A stretch of 32,183 nucleotides of DNA from Rhodoferax sp. (lineage in GTDB: Bacteria > Pseudomonadota > Gammaproteobacteria > Burkholderiales > Burkholderiaceae_C), in the NCBI GenBank assembly GCA_029865675.1, contig JARXAU010000008.1:1-32183 (forward strand), given 5' to 3'. Both the position numbers and the translations under genes were made by a program. Under the pieces are notes generated by a model. The model searched no databases. It was not told the origin of the DNA and worked only from the letters and a program-made list of their open reading frames with translations. This document shows, piece by piece, positions 24,154 to 32,183 of the stretch; position 1 is the stretch's first letter; every line of letters begins with the position of its first letter.

Positions 24154-24172
24154 GCGCTGCGATGCGCAGCGC
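24154..24172 (-). terminator. Strong GC hairpin after the OafA-like gene
   Basis: GCGCTGCG at 24154-24161 and CGCAGCGC at 24165-24172 form a perfect 8-bp stem with a 3-base loop. It starts 16 bases beyond the stop of the minus-strand acyltransferase gene. No run of T follows on the minus strand, so it is a candidate rather than a classical intrinsic terminator. Confidence 0.4.
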
Positions 24173-24187
24173 ATTCTTAGGAATCTT

Positions 24188-26260
24188 TCACGATCCGCCC
24201 AAATGCACAGCACGGATAAAGGACAGCAACAAATAATCATTTCCGAATGCACTCAGGTGATCAGTGTCGTAATACAGCGGACGACCGCGCATGCTGCCGG
24301 CGCACAGCGCGTCTCCACAAAGCATATTCGCTGGATTCCAAGTCGTGGCCCGGAACGTCTTTGCGGCCTCCTCAATTTTCTCTCGCGCAAGTGTGCTCGA
24401 AGCTAGGAACTCCGTTTTGGAAACAGCTTGCCCGGCGCAATGTGGACCCCGCTCATTGAACCAATCTGAACATCGGAACTGAGAACTTTGCATTACCGGC
24501 TTGGGCAGTTCCAAAACAGTCATGACGCCAGCCAAGTGCACTGCTTCAAAAAATTTCTCCTCCGCAAAGTTTACTCGTTGTGCAATTTTTATTTGGCGCG
24601 AACTGCCAGCCATGGATTCAGGCACTGGCGAGTCGTCCCATACTTCGCGATATCTCTGCATATAAAAACCTGCGACAAACAAAACGTCTTGGCTTTTCAT
24701 CGACTCAAGAATGCTCCGCCGCGACATTTCGCGGAACTTTTTACAAACCGCTTGACCTTTGCTGTCGAACGCTGTCAGCGCCGCACACCCTCCCAGTGAG
24801 TAGAGTTGGACAGCCCATCCGGTCTGCGCAGAAAAGCGATATAGCATGCGCTCATAGGCCCCCGAATGCGAATCACCAATCACAAACAAGGTTTTTGTGG
24901 CGGTCGGGCATGTTTTCGGCTGAAAAGATATCTTGTTTCCCGCATAAAAGCGCACCCAAGTTCTACCGATATCACATGTCGCGCCCTCGCCTTTATCCAG
25001 GGCTGATGGATCCCAAGTGTGCCGGTCACTCACAACACTCAGGCTAATCTCATTTTTCTTAAGGTAAAAAACTGAACAGCTGGCAGCAACAATAGCGGTG
25101 GATGCCAGAACCATCGCTATCGTCCGCGTTGGCCGTGGATCAGGAGTTCTCAGGTGATTTCGAAACGGCTGCTCAACCCAGTAATAACTTGCGAGCGCGC
25201 CGGCAACCATGCAGCAGAGCGCAATCGCTTTATGCTCGATTTGTTCTAAACCAATCGTCCATCTGAAAGCAACGATGACGCCCCAATGCCACAGATAAAG
25301 AGAATACGATATTTTCCCAATGAACCTGAGCGGCGCGAGTGAAAATATGTGGCCGACAGCGTTTTTCTTGTCAGAACACAAAACATGCAGGACAACAACC
25401 GTAGCAAGACAAACGAATATTGCACCTGGCGCAGGAAATAATTCCTCGATGGAGGTAAATATACTTACTGCCAAACAGGCGACTGCGAGGCATCCGATGG
25501 GCGTGATGTAGCGGTCGCGCATGCGGCTAATAACTGAAAAGGTCCCGTTGGAATGTATTAAGTACAGACCAAATCCGGCAACCAACTCCCAAAGGCGAGT
25601 TGGCAGCATATAAAATGCAAAGCTGGGCGATATTCTTGTCAGCCACAGGGCCGCACAAAATGACGCCAGCCCCGTCAGCCCAACGACTGCGATAGCAATA
25701 ACCCTGGATTTTTCTGCACTTTTTAAGCCCAGTCGAAATATAAAGTAGGCCGCAAATGGAAATAAAAGGTAGTACTGCTCCTCTACCGCCAAAGACCACG
25801 TATGGGTGAATGGATTGAATGCACTGGATGACGCAAAGTAATCGCCAGCCTTCCAGAACAAAATAAAGTTACTCAGCCCGAAAATCGCGGATACCCCTGT
25901 CGGTTCTACCCATTTGGTAACCGGGGTCGGCGGGATGAAAAGAACTGAGAACACCAACATCACCGCCACGAAAAATAATGCGGCCGGGAAAATTCTGAGC
26001 AACCGACGCCGGTAAAACCAGCCAAAGAATGAGGCCAACGACACGGCGCGCGGGGCGTTGCGGATAGAAGCCGCGACCACGTAGCCCGAAATTACAAAGA
26101 AGATGTCGACACCCGCAAATCCGCCAGGTAGCCACGCAGGGTCTAGGTGATAAATCACCACAGCCAACACAGCAATTGCGCGTAGGCCATCAATGCCTGG
26201 GATGTGGCCCACCTTTTCGGCCGAATGTTGACCAGCATCCACGATCTGATTACTCTTCAT
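24188..26260 (-). CDS. OafA-like acyltransferase with C-terminal SGNH domain
   Basis: This 690-residue two-domain protein is of the O-antigen acetyltransferase type. The N-terminal acyltransferase-3 half (about 20-380) has GIDGLRAIAVLAVVIYH with the key His, GVDIFFVISGYV, FYRRRLLRIFP, and about ten membrane segments. A linker helix (ASTAIVAASCSVFYL) leads to a periplasmic SGNH hydrolase-like domain, which has the block I motif VIGDSHSGAYE and the block V motif DTDHLSAFGND. Such proteins carry acyl groups across the membrane and place them on surface polysaccharide. The ATG at 26260 is used; an upstream TTG at 26275 is unlikely. Base composition is lower in GC than in the neighbouring UbiA gene, suggesting acquisition with the exchangeable part of the locus. 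Confidence 0.92.
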   Translation of the reverse strand: MKSNQIVDAGQHSAEKVGHIPGIDGLRAIAVLAVVIYHLDPAWLPGGFAGVDIFFVISGYVVAASIRNAPRAVSLASFFGWFYRRRLLRIFPAALFFVAVMLVFSVLFIPPTPVTKWVEPTGVSAIFGLSNFILFWKAGDYFASSSAFNPFTHTWSLAVEEQYYLLFPFAAYFIFRLGLKSAEKSRVIAIAVVGLTGLASFCAALWLTRISPSFAFYMLPTRLWELVAGFGLYLIHSNGTFSVISRMRDRYITPIGCLAVACLAVSIFTSIEELFPAPGAIFVCLATVVVLHVLCSDKKNAVGHIFSLAPLRFIGKISYSLYLWHWGVIVAFRWTIGLEQIEHKAIALCCMVAGALASYYWVEQPFRNHLRTPDPRPTRTIAMVLASTAIVAASCSVFYLKKNEISLSVVSDRHTWDPSALDKGEGATCDIGRTWVRFYAGNKISFQPKTCPTATKTLFVIGDSHSGAYERMLYRFSAQTGWAVQLYSLGGCAALTAFDSKGQAVCKKFREMSRRSILESMKSQDVLFVAGFYMQRYREVWDDSPVPESMAGSSRQIKIAQRVNFAEEKFFEAVHLAGVMTVLELPKPVMQSSQFRCSDWFNERGPHCAGQAVSKTEFLASSTLAREKIEEAAKTFRATTWNPANMLCGDALCAGSMRGRPLYYDTDHLSAFGNDYLLLSFIRAVHLGGS

Positions 26261-26301
26261 ATCTTGTCGATGCAACTAATAAGTGCACCTGCGCATTTGG
26301 T

Positions 26302-26673
26302 TCAGGCTCGCGCAATAAAAGCCACCCCAATGACGATGAATCCAATTCCAAGCATCTTGTTGATGGACAAGGATTCACCAAAAAAGAAATAGGCGACCAC
26401 GGCGCCGATCACATAACCGATCGACAAGAGTGGGTAGGCCGCGCTCACATCCAGCCGCGCTAGCACGCCGATCCATAAGCCAAAGCTGGCCACATAGCAA
26501 GCCAAGCCTGCCAGCACAGGCAAGCTGGTGATGCCTGCAAACAGCAGGCCCCAGGCAGACGCGCCACCTGCCGCCAAACCCGACAGGGCCGTGGCACCGG
26601 CTTTGAGCAAGAACTGCGCTGCCGTGTTCAGCACCACGGCTGACATGATGAGCGCGAAGGTGGTCAGCGTCAT
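26302..26673 (-). CDS. SMR/EamA-like small four-helix membrane protein
   Basis: The 123-residue protein has four hydrophobic helices, including LNTAAQFLLKAGA, GLACYVASFGLWIGVLARLD, SAAYPLLSIGYVIGAVVAYF and the final LGIGFIVIGVAFIA. It matches the small multidrug resistance/EamA fold used by ArnE/ArnF-type undecaprenyl-phosphate-sugar flippases. The conserved membrane Glu of drug-exporting SMR proteins is not in the usual place in helix 1. The gene sits between the UbiA-type and acyltransferase genes, 12 bases from the former. Inference: it may flip a polyprenyl-phosphate sugar made by the neighbouring enzymes. A small drug efflux role is less likely here. Confidence 0.75.
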   Translation of the reverse strand: MTLTTFALIMSAVVLNTAAQFLLKAGATALSGLAAGGASAWGLLFAGITSLPVLAGLACYVASFGLWIGVLARLDVSAAYPLLSIGYVIGAVVAYFFFGESLSINKMLGIGFIVIGVAFIARA

Positions 26674-26685
26674 GGTGTGTAGGCC

Positions 26686-28134
26686 TCAACCCTTTGCGCT
26701 GGCCAGCATGGCAAACACTGCCAAGGCACACGCAATCACCAAGCTCTGCCAGTCCTTGGCTGCAAACACCACCGGGTCGTCGTGCATTTCACCGCGGTGC
26801 GTCTTCAACCACACCCGGCTGATCCAGTAGGCCAGGGCCGGCACCGCCAGCCACAGCATGTAGGGGCGGGCATACATCTTGGCCACGTCGGCGCTGTTCA
26901 CATACAACGCCAGCACCAGCACGGCGGTGTAGCCGCTGGCGGCACCCAGGGCCAGCAGCACGACCAGGTCGTCTGTGGAATAGCCACGGCCTGCGGCCTT
27001 GCGTGATTTGCTTTGGGCGGTCTTGATCATCTCGGCATAACGTTTCACCAGCGCCAGGCTCAAGAAGATGAACATTGAAAACGCCAGCAACCAGAACGAC
27101 GGCACGATGGCCGTGGCCGCTGCGCCCGCAAGGATGCGCACCGTGTACAGGCCTGACAGCAGCATCACGTCCACCATCACCTGCGCCTTCAGCTTGATGG
27201 AATAGCTGAGCGTGACCACGTAGTACAGCATCAGCACCAGCAAAAACATGCGCGGCAGCTGCCAGGCCAGGCCGAAGGCCACCCCCAGCAGCGCCAGCTT
27301 CATCGCAGCCCCAAGCGGGATAGACAACGACCCGGCAGCAAACGGCCTGTTCTTCTTGCTGCTGTGCTGGCGGTCGGCAGTGATGTCCAGCATGTCGTTC
27401 AGGATGTAGACGCTGGAGGCACACAGGCCAAACGCAAAGAAGGCCATCACCGCCTGCTGCAGCAATTGCAGATCCGTGGCGCGGTGGGCGGCCAGCAGCG
27501 GCACGAACACCAGAATGTTCTTCAGCCATTGGTGCAGGCGCATGGCCTTCAGCGCCGCACGCATGGCATTGAACGGGGTCGGCGCCAAGAATGCCAACGG
27601 CGCCATGGCCTGTGCTGCAGCCAGCACCTTGGGGCTGGCATTGGCCACCGACACCAGGCCTGCGGCCCGCCACACTGGCAGGTCGTCTTTGCTGTTGCCG
27701 ATGTAGTCAAACCCCTTCTCGCCAAACACCTTGGTCAGGTGGTCAGCCTTGCGCTGGCTTGACAGGTTGATGGCTGGCCCCGTGGTGGCCATCACATCGT
27801 CAAAGATGCCCAGGTGGCGTGCAATGTCTTGTGCGTAGCGGTCGGCGCTGGCCGTTACCAGCACGGTGCGGCGCCCCAGGGCACGCTGCGCCGTCACATG
27901 CTGCACCACAGCGCTGCAGTAGGGCAGCGTGGTGACGTCCACCTGCACCAGTTGGGCAATGCGCAATTTGGTTGCCGCCTTGCCGTGCCGCAGCAGCCAG
28001 AAGGGCACGGCCAATGCGGCCAGGAAGTTCTGCTTCAACAACAGGAGAAAGGATTCAAACAGCAGATCGGTGTGGATCAACGTGCCGTCGCAATCCACGC
28101 ACAGGGGCAGGTTGGCGGGGGTGGGTTGGTTCAT
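26686..28134 (-). CDS. HAD phosphatase-UbiA prenyltransferase fusion (DPPR synthase-like)
   Basis: The 482-residue protein has an N-terminal HAD phosphatase-like domain (about 1-185) with nucleophile D14 in DCDGTLI, T94 in LVTAS, and GNSKDD (146-151). It also has a C-terminal UbiA-type membrane domain (about 200-482) with the prenyl-diphosphate motif NDMLDITADRQHSSKKNRP (N246, D247, D250, D254). UbiA proteins of this subgroup include decaprenyl-phosphate 5-phosphoribosyltransferase. The HAD domain could remove the phosphate from the product. Together this gives a polyprenyl-phosphate pentose donor. The ATG at 28134 is chosen because homology starts there. Neighbours fit such a pathway (GT39-type transferase upstream, small flippase-like protein downstream). 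The DprE1/DprE2 epimerase genes that often accompany it are not in this window. Confidence 0.88.
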   Translation of the reverse strand: MNQPTPANLPLCVDCDGTLIHTDLLFESFLLLLKQNFLAALAVPFWLLRHGKAATKLRIAQLVQVDVTTLPYCSAVVQHVTAQRALGRRTVLVTASADRYAQDIARHLGIFDDVMATTGPAINLSSQRKADHLTKVFGEKGFDYIGNSKDDLPVWRAAGLVSVANASPKVLAAAQAMAPLAFLAPTPFNAMRAALKAMRLHQWLKNILVFVPLLAAHRATDLQLLQQAVMAFFAFGLCASSVYILNDMLDITADRQHSSKKNRPFAAGSLSIPLGAAMKLALLGVAFGLAWQLPRMFLLVLMLYYVVTLSYSIKLKAQVMVDVMLLSGLYTVRILAGAAATAIVPSFWLLAFSMFIFLSLALVKRYAEMIKTAQSKSRKAAGRGYSTDDLVVLLALGAASGYTAVLVLALYVNSADVAKMYARPYMLWLAVPALAYWISRVWLKTHRGEMHDDPVVFAAKDWQSLVIACALAVFAMLASAKG

Positions 28135-28159
28135 GCCTGGGTTCCGTGCGCGGGCAGTT

Positions 28160-29668
28160 TCATGGTGAGCTGGGGCGCGTGGTGCTGCCGTTTGGCACAG
28201 CGAGCTGGTAGTGCACAAACGCAGCTGCTTTCGCAACCTGCTTGTACTGACCTGTGTCCAACAGGGGGCGTGCCCGGCGGCCAGGATCAACCCCCTCACG
28301 CGGTGAAAACACGATGTCGTCGGGCAACTGGGCGGGGTTGAGTCCTGGCTTGGGATAGCGGCTGAATGGGATCAACCGTAGCGGCACACTGTCACGGTAA
28401 CCAATGCCAGGCACGGCCAGCCCGTAGTAGGCCAGGGCACGCTCATCGGCCAGCCACACCACGGTGCGGCCGGCAGCCAATGATTGCTGCGCCCATGCAG
28501 CAGCCAGGCGATAGTCGTCCTTGTCATGGCGGGGTGCCAGACGATTTGAAACGGCGCTGGTCAGCAGCCCAAGTGCCAGCGTACCCGCCACAAGGCGGCT
28601 GCCCAGGCTGCGCTGCCCGGCGGCATGCTGCAAGAACACGGCATGCGCCAGCACCACCACCGGCAATACAGCTGACAGATGGCGGCCCATCACGCGCCAG
28701 TGCAGCACCAGGCCCAGGATCACCATCACCACAAACGGCAGGCCGGCGGCAATTGCAAATGCAAGCCGGGTACGGCGTGTCGGCAGCCGCCACCAACTGG
28801 CGGCCACAGCCCAGGCTGACAGTGCGGCCAACAGCGCCATCAACACCAACTGGGCAGGGTTGGACTGCAGCACGCTGATGCGCAAATCGTGCCGAGACGG
28901 CCCCAGCCCTGTAGCCCCCAGCAGCTCGATCAGCCCATAGCCCATGCCTGGCACAGAAAACGCAGCGGTCTGATTGGCACGCGCACCCGATATGTGGCTG
29001 TGCACGGCCACTGCCAGCATGGCGCCGCCCATCAGCAGCGTCAGGGCGACCCACCACCACTGCCGGCACGCGGCGTACAGCACCTGCTTGGCCACTTGGG
29101 GATAAAGCAGCCCCAGCACCAGCAGGCAGCTGGCCACCCAGAACACACCCAGGACACTGCCACCCACCAGCACCACGGCCCCCAGCAGGCATTCACGCAG
29201 GCCCTGGGCCAGGGCAACGTCGGTGCTGTCCGGGCGACACAGGCGCAGCATGCCGGCCATCAGCCAGCAGGCGCCGGCCACATACAGCACGTAGGGCCTG
29301 GCGTCATTCACGTAGTACCAGACAAAGCCATTCAGGGCAAAGCTGGTCAAGAGCCACGGGGTCTGCACCTTGCCCGCGGTTGCCCGCTGCAGCCCGGCCA
29401 GCGCCAAAACAAGCCAGGGCAGGTTTGCCACGCGTAACACCCATTCTTGGGTTCCAAAAACCTCAGTCCACACCCACATGTAGGCGTGGTACAGCGGCAA
29501 CTGGCCGTCGCTGTTGTAGTGAAGCCAGAACCCCGCTGCCCACTTGCTGAAAGTTGGCGGCAGGGCCAGTTCCCATGTGCCGATCTCGTCGGTCCACAGG
29601 GACCGGTTGTCGATCGCCAGCAGGCCCAACACCAGTGCCAGTACAACCGGCAGCAATCGCGCAGTCAT
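28160..29668 (-). CDS. GT39/ArnT-like membrane glycosyltransferase
   Basis: This 502-residue integral membrane protein has about ten hydrophobic segments. It shows the N-terminal periplasmic motif RSLWTDEIGTWELAL, whose D27-E28 is the typical acidic pair of PMT/ArnT (GT-C fold) enzymes using a polyprenyl-phosphate sugar. The SDGQLPLYHAYMWVW segment, the VNDARPYVLYV segment, and a soluble C-terminal part with LADERALAYYGL follow. The ATG at 29668 starts the signal-anchor helix (ARLLPVVLALVLGLLAID). An in-frame extension to 29887 reads poorly and is not used. The natural donor would be a lipid-linked sugar made by the adjacent HAD-UbiA enzyme. Acceptor unknown. Confidence 0.82.
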   Translation of the reverse strand: MTARLLPVVLALVLGLLAIDNRSLWTDEIGTWELALPPTFSKWAAGFWLHYNSDGQLPLYHAYMWVWTEVFGTQEWVLRVANLPWLVLALAGLQRATAGKVQTPWLLTSFALNGFVWYYVNDARPYVLYVAGACWLMAGMLRLCRPDSTDVALAQGLRECLLGAVVLVGGSVLGVFWVASCLLVLGLLYPQVAKQVLYAACRQWWWVALTLLMGGAMLAVAVHSHISGARANQTAAFSVPGMGYGLIELLGATGLGPSRHDLRISVLQSNPAQLVLMALLAALSAWAVAASWWRLPTRRTRLAFAIAAGLPFVVMVILGLVLHWRVMGRHLSAVLPVVVLAHAVFLQHAAGQRSLGSRLVAGTLALGLLTSAVSNRLAPRHDKDDYRLAAAWAQQSLAAGRTVVWLADERALAYYGLAVPGIGYRDSVPLRLIPFSRYPKPGLNPAQLPDDIVFSPREGVDPGRRARPLLDTGQYKQVAKAAAFVHYQLAVPNGSTTRPSSP

Positions 29669-29852
29669 GGCTGGCCTGACCCGCAGACACTGCGGAAGGA
29701 GTGGTTCGCCGGCGTCTGCAACATCTGGCACCAGACTTTCAAGAGTCGCAAGAGACCCGCCTTTCGGTTCAACAAGGAGTACATCAATTTCAGACGCCGG
29801 TGCAGCAGGTTCAAAGGCAACACCAGGGGCATGCGGCTGGCTGGAAGTTTGG
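29669..29852. other. Gap between methyltransferase and GT39-type genes
   Basis: The 184 bases hold no gene I recognise. A minus-strand frame (reading MPLVLPLNLLHRRLKLMYSL at its start) could encode about 55 residues, but it has no family resemblance or ribosome binding site, so it is not called. Confidence 0.4.
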
Positions 29853-30806
29853 CTAAGCGCGCCGAAGCACAAACCCGGCCTGGTCACCCCGTTTGTCTGT
29901 GTTCAATTGCCGCGCACGCGCATCGAATGCGGCGATGTCGGCAGCACTGAAGATCGACGCATCAGGGTTCACCGAATTTGACTTGGGGCCGGATAAGGCA
30001 ATGCCTTTGCGGTTTTGCTCACTGCCCCAAAACTGGAATGCCGTCGAATCAAACCGCACGTGCTCACAGCTGAACCCGGCATCGCGCACAAGGCGCTGCA
30101 TGCTGTCAACGCTGTGCAGATAAAAGTGCCTTGGTGCGTCGAGCTGCACCCAATCCAGCCCGTAATGCGCCCAGGCTTCAGACGACGACAAAGGCACCCG
30201 CACGATGCAATGGCCACCCGGGCGCAAGCACTGGTAGGCCAGCCGCAAGGTGCCCAGTTGATCGGGCATGTGTTCCAGCGAATGGTGGAACATGATCAGA
30301 TCAAACGTGCCATCCATGGCGTCAAGCGTGGACCGACGCACCAGTGGTTGCCCGGCATGCATCAGGTCAGCGTCGGCAAACGGGTCGATGCCCAAGGCAT
30401 TGCGCATGCCGGCTTCTCGCAACAACAGCACCAGCGCACCGCTGCCACAGCCCACGTCAAGCACGGCTGAATCGATGCGCAGGGCAGCCTTGGCGGGCCC
30501 AAGAAAGTCAAACAACTTCGTGGGCTGCAGCTTGTTGAGCAATGCACCCGCAAGACCACCGCCGATGACCGCGTGTCGATTTCTGGCAGCCACCACGCGG
30601 CGATACAAGCCACCAGACTTTCTGGGCTTGAATGAGTAATAGCCAGCACCGTAATAGCGGGCCATATCATCTGGAATGCTGCAGATTTGCAGGCACCCAC
30701 ACTGGTTGCATTGAAAGTATGGGTGCAAATCCCCAATGCCGTACATCTTCTCCGTGGCATTGAAAACTTGGAACTCACCTTCTGACCCACAAATTCTGCA
30801 AAGCAT
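29853..30806 (-). CDS. Class I SAM-dependent methyltransferase with N-terminal zinc-ribbon-like motif
   Basis: The 317-residue protein begins MLCRICGSEG, with C3, C6, C33 and C36 forming a Cys4 zinc-binding pattern. The SAM-binding motif I, VLDVGCGSGALVLLL, is at about 115-129. An LIMFHHSLEHM motif (motif II region) and LRPGGHCIVRVP (post-motif III) follow. A strong AGGAGG (30814-30819) seven bases upstream fixes the ATG at 30806. It probably methylates a sugar or a lipid-linked sugar precursor; C-methylation or O-methylation cannot be told apart. It lies 113 bases after the flippase gene. Confidence 0.88.
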   Translation of the reverse strand: MLCRICGSEGEFQVFNATEKMYGIGDLHPYFQCNQCGCLQICSIPDDMARYYGAGYYSFKPRKSGGLYRRVVAARNRHAVIGGGLAGALLNKLQPTKLFDFLGPAKAALRIDSAVLDVGCGSGALVLLLREAGMRNALGIDPFADADLMHAGQPLVRRSTLDAMDGTFDLIMFHHSLEHMPDQLGTLRLAYQCLRPGGHCIVRVPLSSSEAWAHYGLDWVQLDAPRHFYLHSVDSMQRLVRDAGFSCEHVRFDSTAFQFWGSEQNRKGIALSGPKSNSVNPDASIFSAADIAAFDARARQLNTDKRGDQAGFVLRRA

Positions 30807-30813
30807 TGAAAAA

Positions 30814-30819
30814 CCTCCT
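30814..30819 (-). promoter_or_regulatory. Strong ribosome binding site for the methyltransferase
   Basis: AGGAGG on the minus strand is seven bases before the ATG at 30806. It decides the start over the in-frame upstream Met at 30839. Confidence 0.75.
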
Positions 30820-30952
30820 GGTGCTTGCAATTCAGCCACATTAAATCAAGACAATATGCGACGCCGCCCGAAAAAGCCGCACCTGGGCCGCATGCAAAAA
30901 AAGAAAGTGAAGGTTGTTGACCAAACCAGTCATTCCCATGGGTACTGCGGGC

Positions 30953-32183
30953 TCATGCGCGCCTGTTGAACAGGCCAATCGCTGTTGACAAGATCAGCCG
31001 GCGATCGTCGGCAGTCAGCACGGCGAACGCACCCACAAGTAAGGCCACCACGGTCGCGCCGGCAGCTACATTCGTCGAGCCGCCCGCCAGAACATATTGA
31101 TGTGCTTGCCAGGCACAGACACATGTACCCAGCATGAGCAATACCTTAAAAGCACCCAAGCCATGGCGTATAGGCATCAACCTGCTTTGCACCCAAAGCA
31201 GCAACACAAAGTCGACTGTGGCCCGCACCGCCCAAGCCAGTGCAGCACCTTCGATACCAAACCGCGTCGTTAGCCAAAACAACAGCAACAGAAATATCGG
31301 AAACTCGCAAAGATGCAGCTTGGCGGTTGTGTCCGCACGACCTGCACTTTGGATGGCAGTGAAAGTAACCCGCGCCACGCAATTGATTGCGAAGCCCAGA
31401 GCCAAGATTTGCAACACCCAAAAGCTCTTGTCGGCAAACTCGGTCGTGATCCAGATCGCCAGTAGCGGTTGCGCGAACGCCACCACCAAAGCAGCAACGG
31501 GCAACATCACGGCAACCATCACACGCAGGCTTTGACCGAAGAGTTGGTGCGCGCGCTCGGGGTTTGTCGCCATGGCCGCCCCAAGGGCCGGAAAAAGTAC
31601 GCCCAATATGGCCTCAGGGATGATGGTGAGCCTGCTTATTGCTTCATAGGGCGTGGTGTAGTACGCGACCATGCTGGCCCCGACGACATAAGCGACCACG
31701 AATCGATCCAGATACGACAGCACCGGCGAGATGATGTTGGACACTGTCATCCAGCCGCCCGATACAAGCAACTGGCGCAACTCTGCACGGTTGAACCATC
31801 GTGGGTACTCTGAATTTGCAGGCAGCACACGACCTACTGCATAAGCATGGACTGCCCAAGTCACAGCACGCGCAGCCGCCAGAAATATGACGACTGGAAC
31901 AAGGCCACTGTAAAACTGCAACACCACGAGCGGGCCACCGTAGGTGATGAAACCCATGCTGAGGCGGATTGCACTCGTCACGTCAAAGCGACCGTACGCC
32001 TCAAGTACACCGCGCAATGCAGCTGTGGTGGTGACAAAAGGCAGCGCAGCCGACACAGCAAACAAGGATGCTTGCGCCTGTGCCACAAGGGCTGCGTCGT
32101 CGCCGCCCATCAATCCGGCTAGGTTTGGCGTCACCAGCGCCAATAATCCGCCACCTGCTGCGCCCAGCGCAGCTGTGAGCACC
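30953..32183 (-). CDS. wzx: Polysaccharide flippase, Wzx type, 5' end cut by window edge
   Basis: About 410 residues are visible, with the reading frame open to the window edge, so the N-terminus lies beyond it. The protein has at least nine hydrophobic segments, and motifs common in the MOP/Wzx flippase superfamily are seen: ALRGVLEAYGRFD, GGWMTVSNIISPVLSYLDRF, YTTPYEAISRLTIIPEA, and FTAIQSAGRAD. Wzx proteins move undecaprenyl-linked repeat units to the outer face of the inner membrane, where the Wzy-like protein works. It is the first gene of the minus-strand run, while the polymerase candidate is on the plus strand. A lipid II flippase (MurJ) reading is less likely given the sequence style and gene setting. 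The stop is at 30953-30955. Confidence 0.85.
   Translation of the reverse strand, partial: VLTAALGAAGGGLLALVTPNLAGLMGGDDAALVAQAQASLFAVSAALPFVTTTAALRGVLEAYGRFDVTSAIRLSMGFITYGGPLVVLQFYSGLVPVVIFLAAARAVTWAVHAYAVGRVLPANSEYPRWFNRAELRQLLVSGGWMTVSNIISPVLSYLDRFVVAYVVGASMVAYYTTPYEAISRLTIIPEAILGVLFPALGAAMATNPERAHQLFGQSLRVMVAVMLPVAALVVAFAQPLLAIWITTEFADKSFWVLQILALGFAINCVARVTFTAIQSAGRADTTAKLHLCEFPIFLLLLFWLTTRFGIEGAALAWAVRATVDFVLLLWVQSRLMPIRHGLGAFKVLLMLGTCVCAWQAHQYVLAGGSTNVAAGATVVALLVGAFAVLTADDRRLILSTAIGLFNRRA

Noticed and set aside
24488-25047. Plus-strand frames opposite the OafA-like gene
   Set aside because: They lie antisense to a gene with clear acyltransferase and SGNH motifs and show no domain of their own.
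28135-28299. N-terminal extension of the HAD-UbiA gene to 28299
   Set aside because: The extra 55 residues overlap the upstream GT39-type gene and have no homology-like content. The HAD motif begins directly after ATG 28134.
29669-29887. N-terminal extension of the GT39-type gene to 29887
   Set aside because: The extension overlaps the methyltransferase end and precedes a normal membrane-anchor start at 29668.

Overview
The window looks like a chromosomal surface- or exopolysaccharide (EPS) locus from a betaproteobacterium, probably a Burkholderiales member of the Comamonadaceae/Leptothrix type. The evidence is high-GC coding with G/C third positions, ATGA gene overlaps, a GDP-fucose pathway, paired DUF1800/DUF1501 genes and the overall protein style. 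The genus cannot be fixed from the sequence alone. I see no rRNA, tRNA, CRISPR array or intact insertion sequence.

Layout. (1) Positions 1-1403 hold the 3' part of a DUF1501 gene cut by the left edge. (2) Positions 1404-2957 are a scrap-yard of toxin-antitoxin (TA) pieces: hicB with a hicA remnant, a possible ccdB remnant, a PIN-toxin tail with its antitoxin, and an internally deleted VapC-like gene. (3) Positions 2958-5701 are gmd and fcl, which make GDP-L-fucose from GDP-mannose, with a complete vapBC pair wedged between them. A further PIN remnant lies antisense just after fcl. (4) Positions 6465-13783 hold a very large lipoprotein with eleven carbohydrate-binding-like modules and a C-terminal DUF1800 domain, overlapped by one base by a Tat-type DUF1501 partner. 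(5) Positions 13998-23026 are a tightly packed plus-strand run: GT4, DUF1972/GT4, Wzy-like polymerase/ligase, GT2, hexapeptide acyltransferase, GT4 and a family-8 polysaccharide lyase. Several of these are joined by ATGA overlaps. (6) Positions 23072-32183, on the minus strand, are (read in transcription order) a Wzx flippase cut by the right edge, a SAM methyltransferase, a GT39-type membrane glycosyltransferase, a HAD-UbiA prenyltransferase, an SMR/EamA-like small membrane protein, an OafA-SGNH acyltransferase and a frameshifted acyltransferase. The two runs converge near 23027-23071.

How the genes may work together (inference). GDP-fucose and other nucleotide sugars feed the GT4/GT2 enzymes, which build a lipid-linked repeat unit. 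Wzx flips it, the Wzy-like protein polymerises it, acyltransferases decorate it, and the exported PL8 lyase trims it. The DUF1800-CBM lipoprotein and the exported DUF1501 protein would act outside the cytoplasmic membrane on, or bound to, the polysaccharide. The HAD-UbiA/GT39/SMR set suggests a separate polyprenyl-phosphate-sugar decoration route. No priming glycosyltransferase, Wza or Wzc is present, so the locus must continue outside the window.

The most unusual content is the modular DUF1800 protein with an internal 1785-bp block duplication, its DUF1501 partner inside an EPS gene run, and the cluster of intact and broken TA modules around the GDP-fucose genes.
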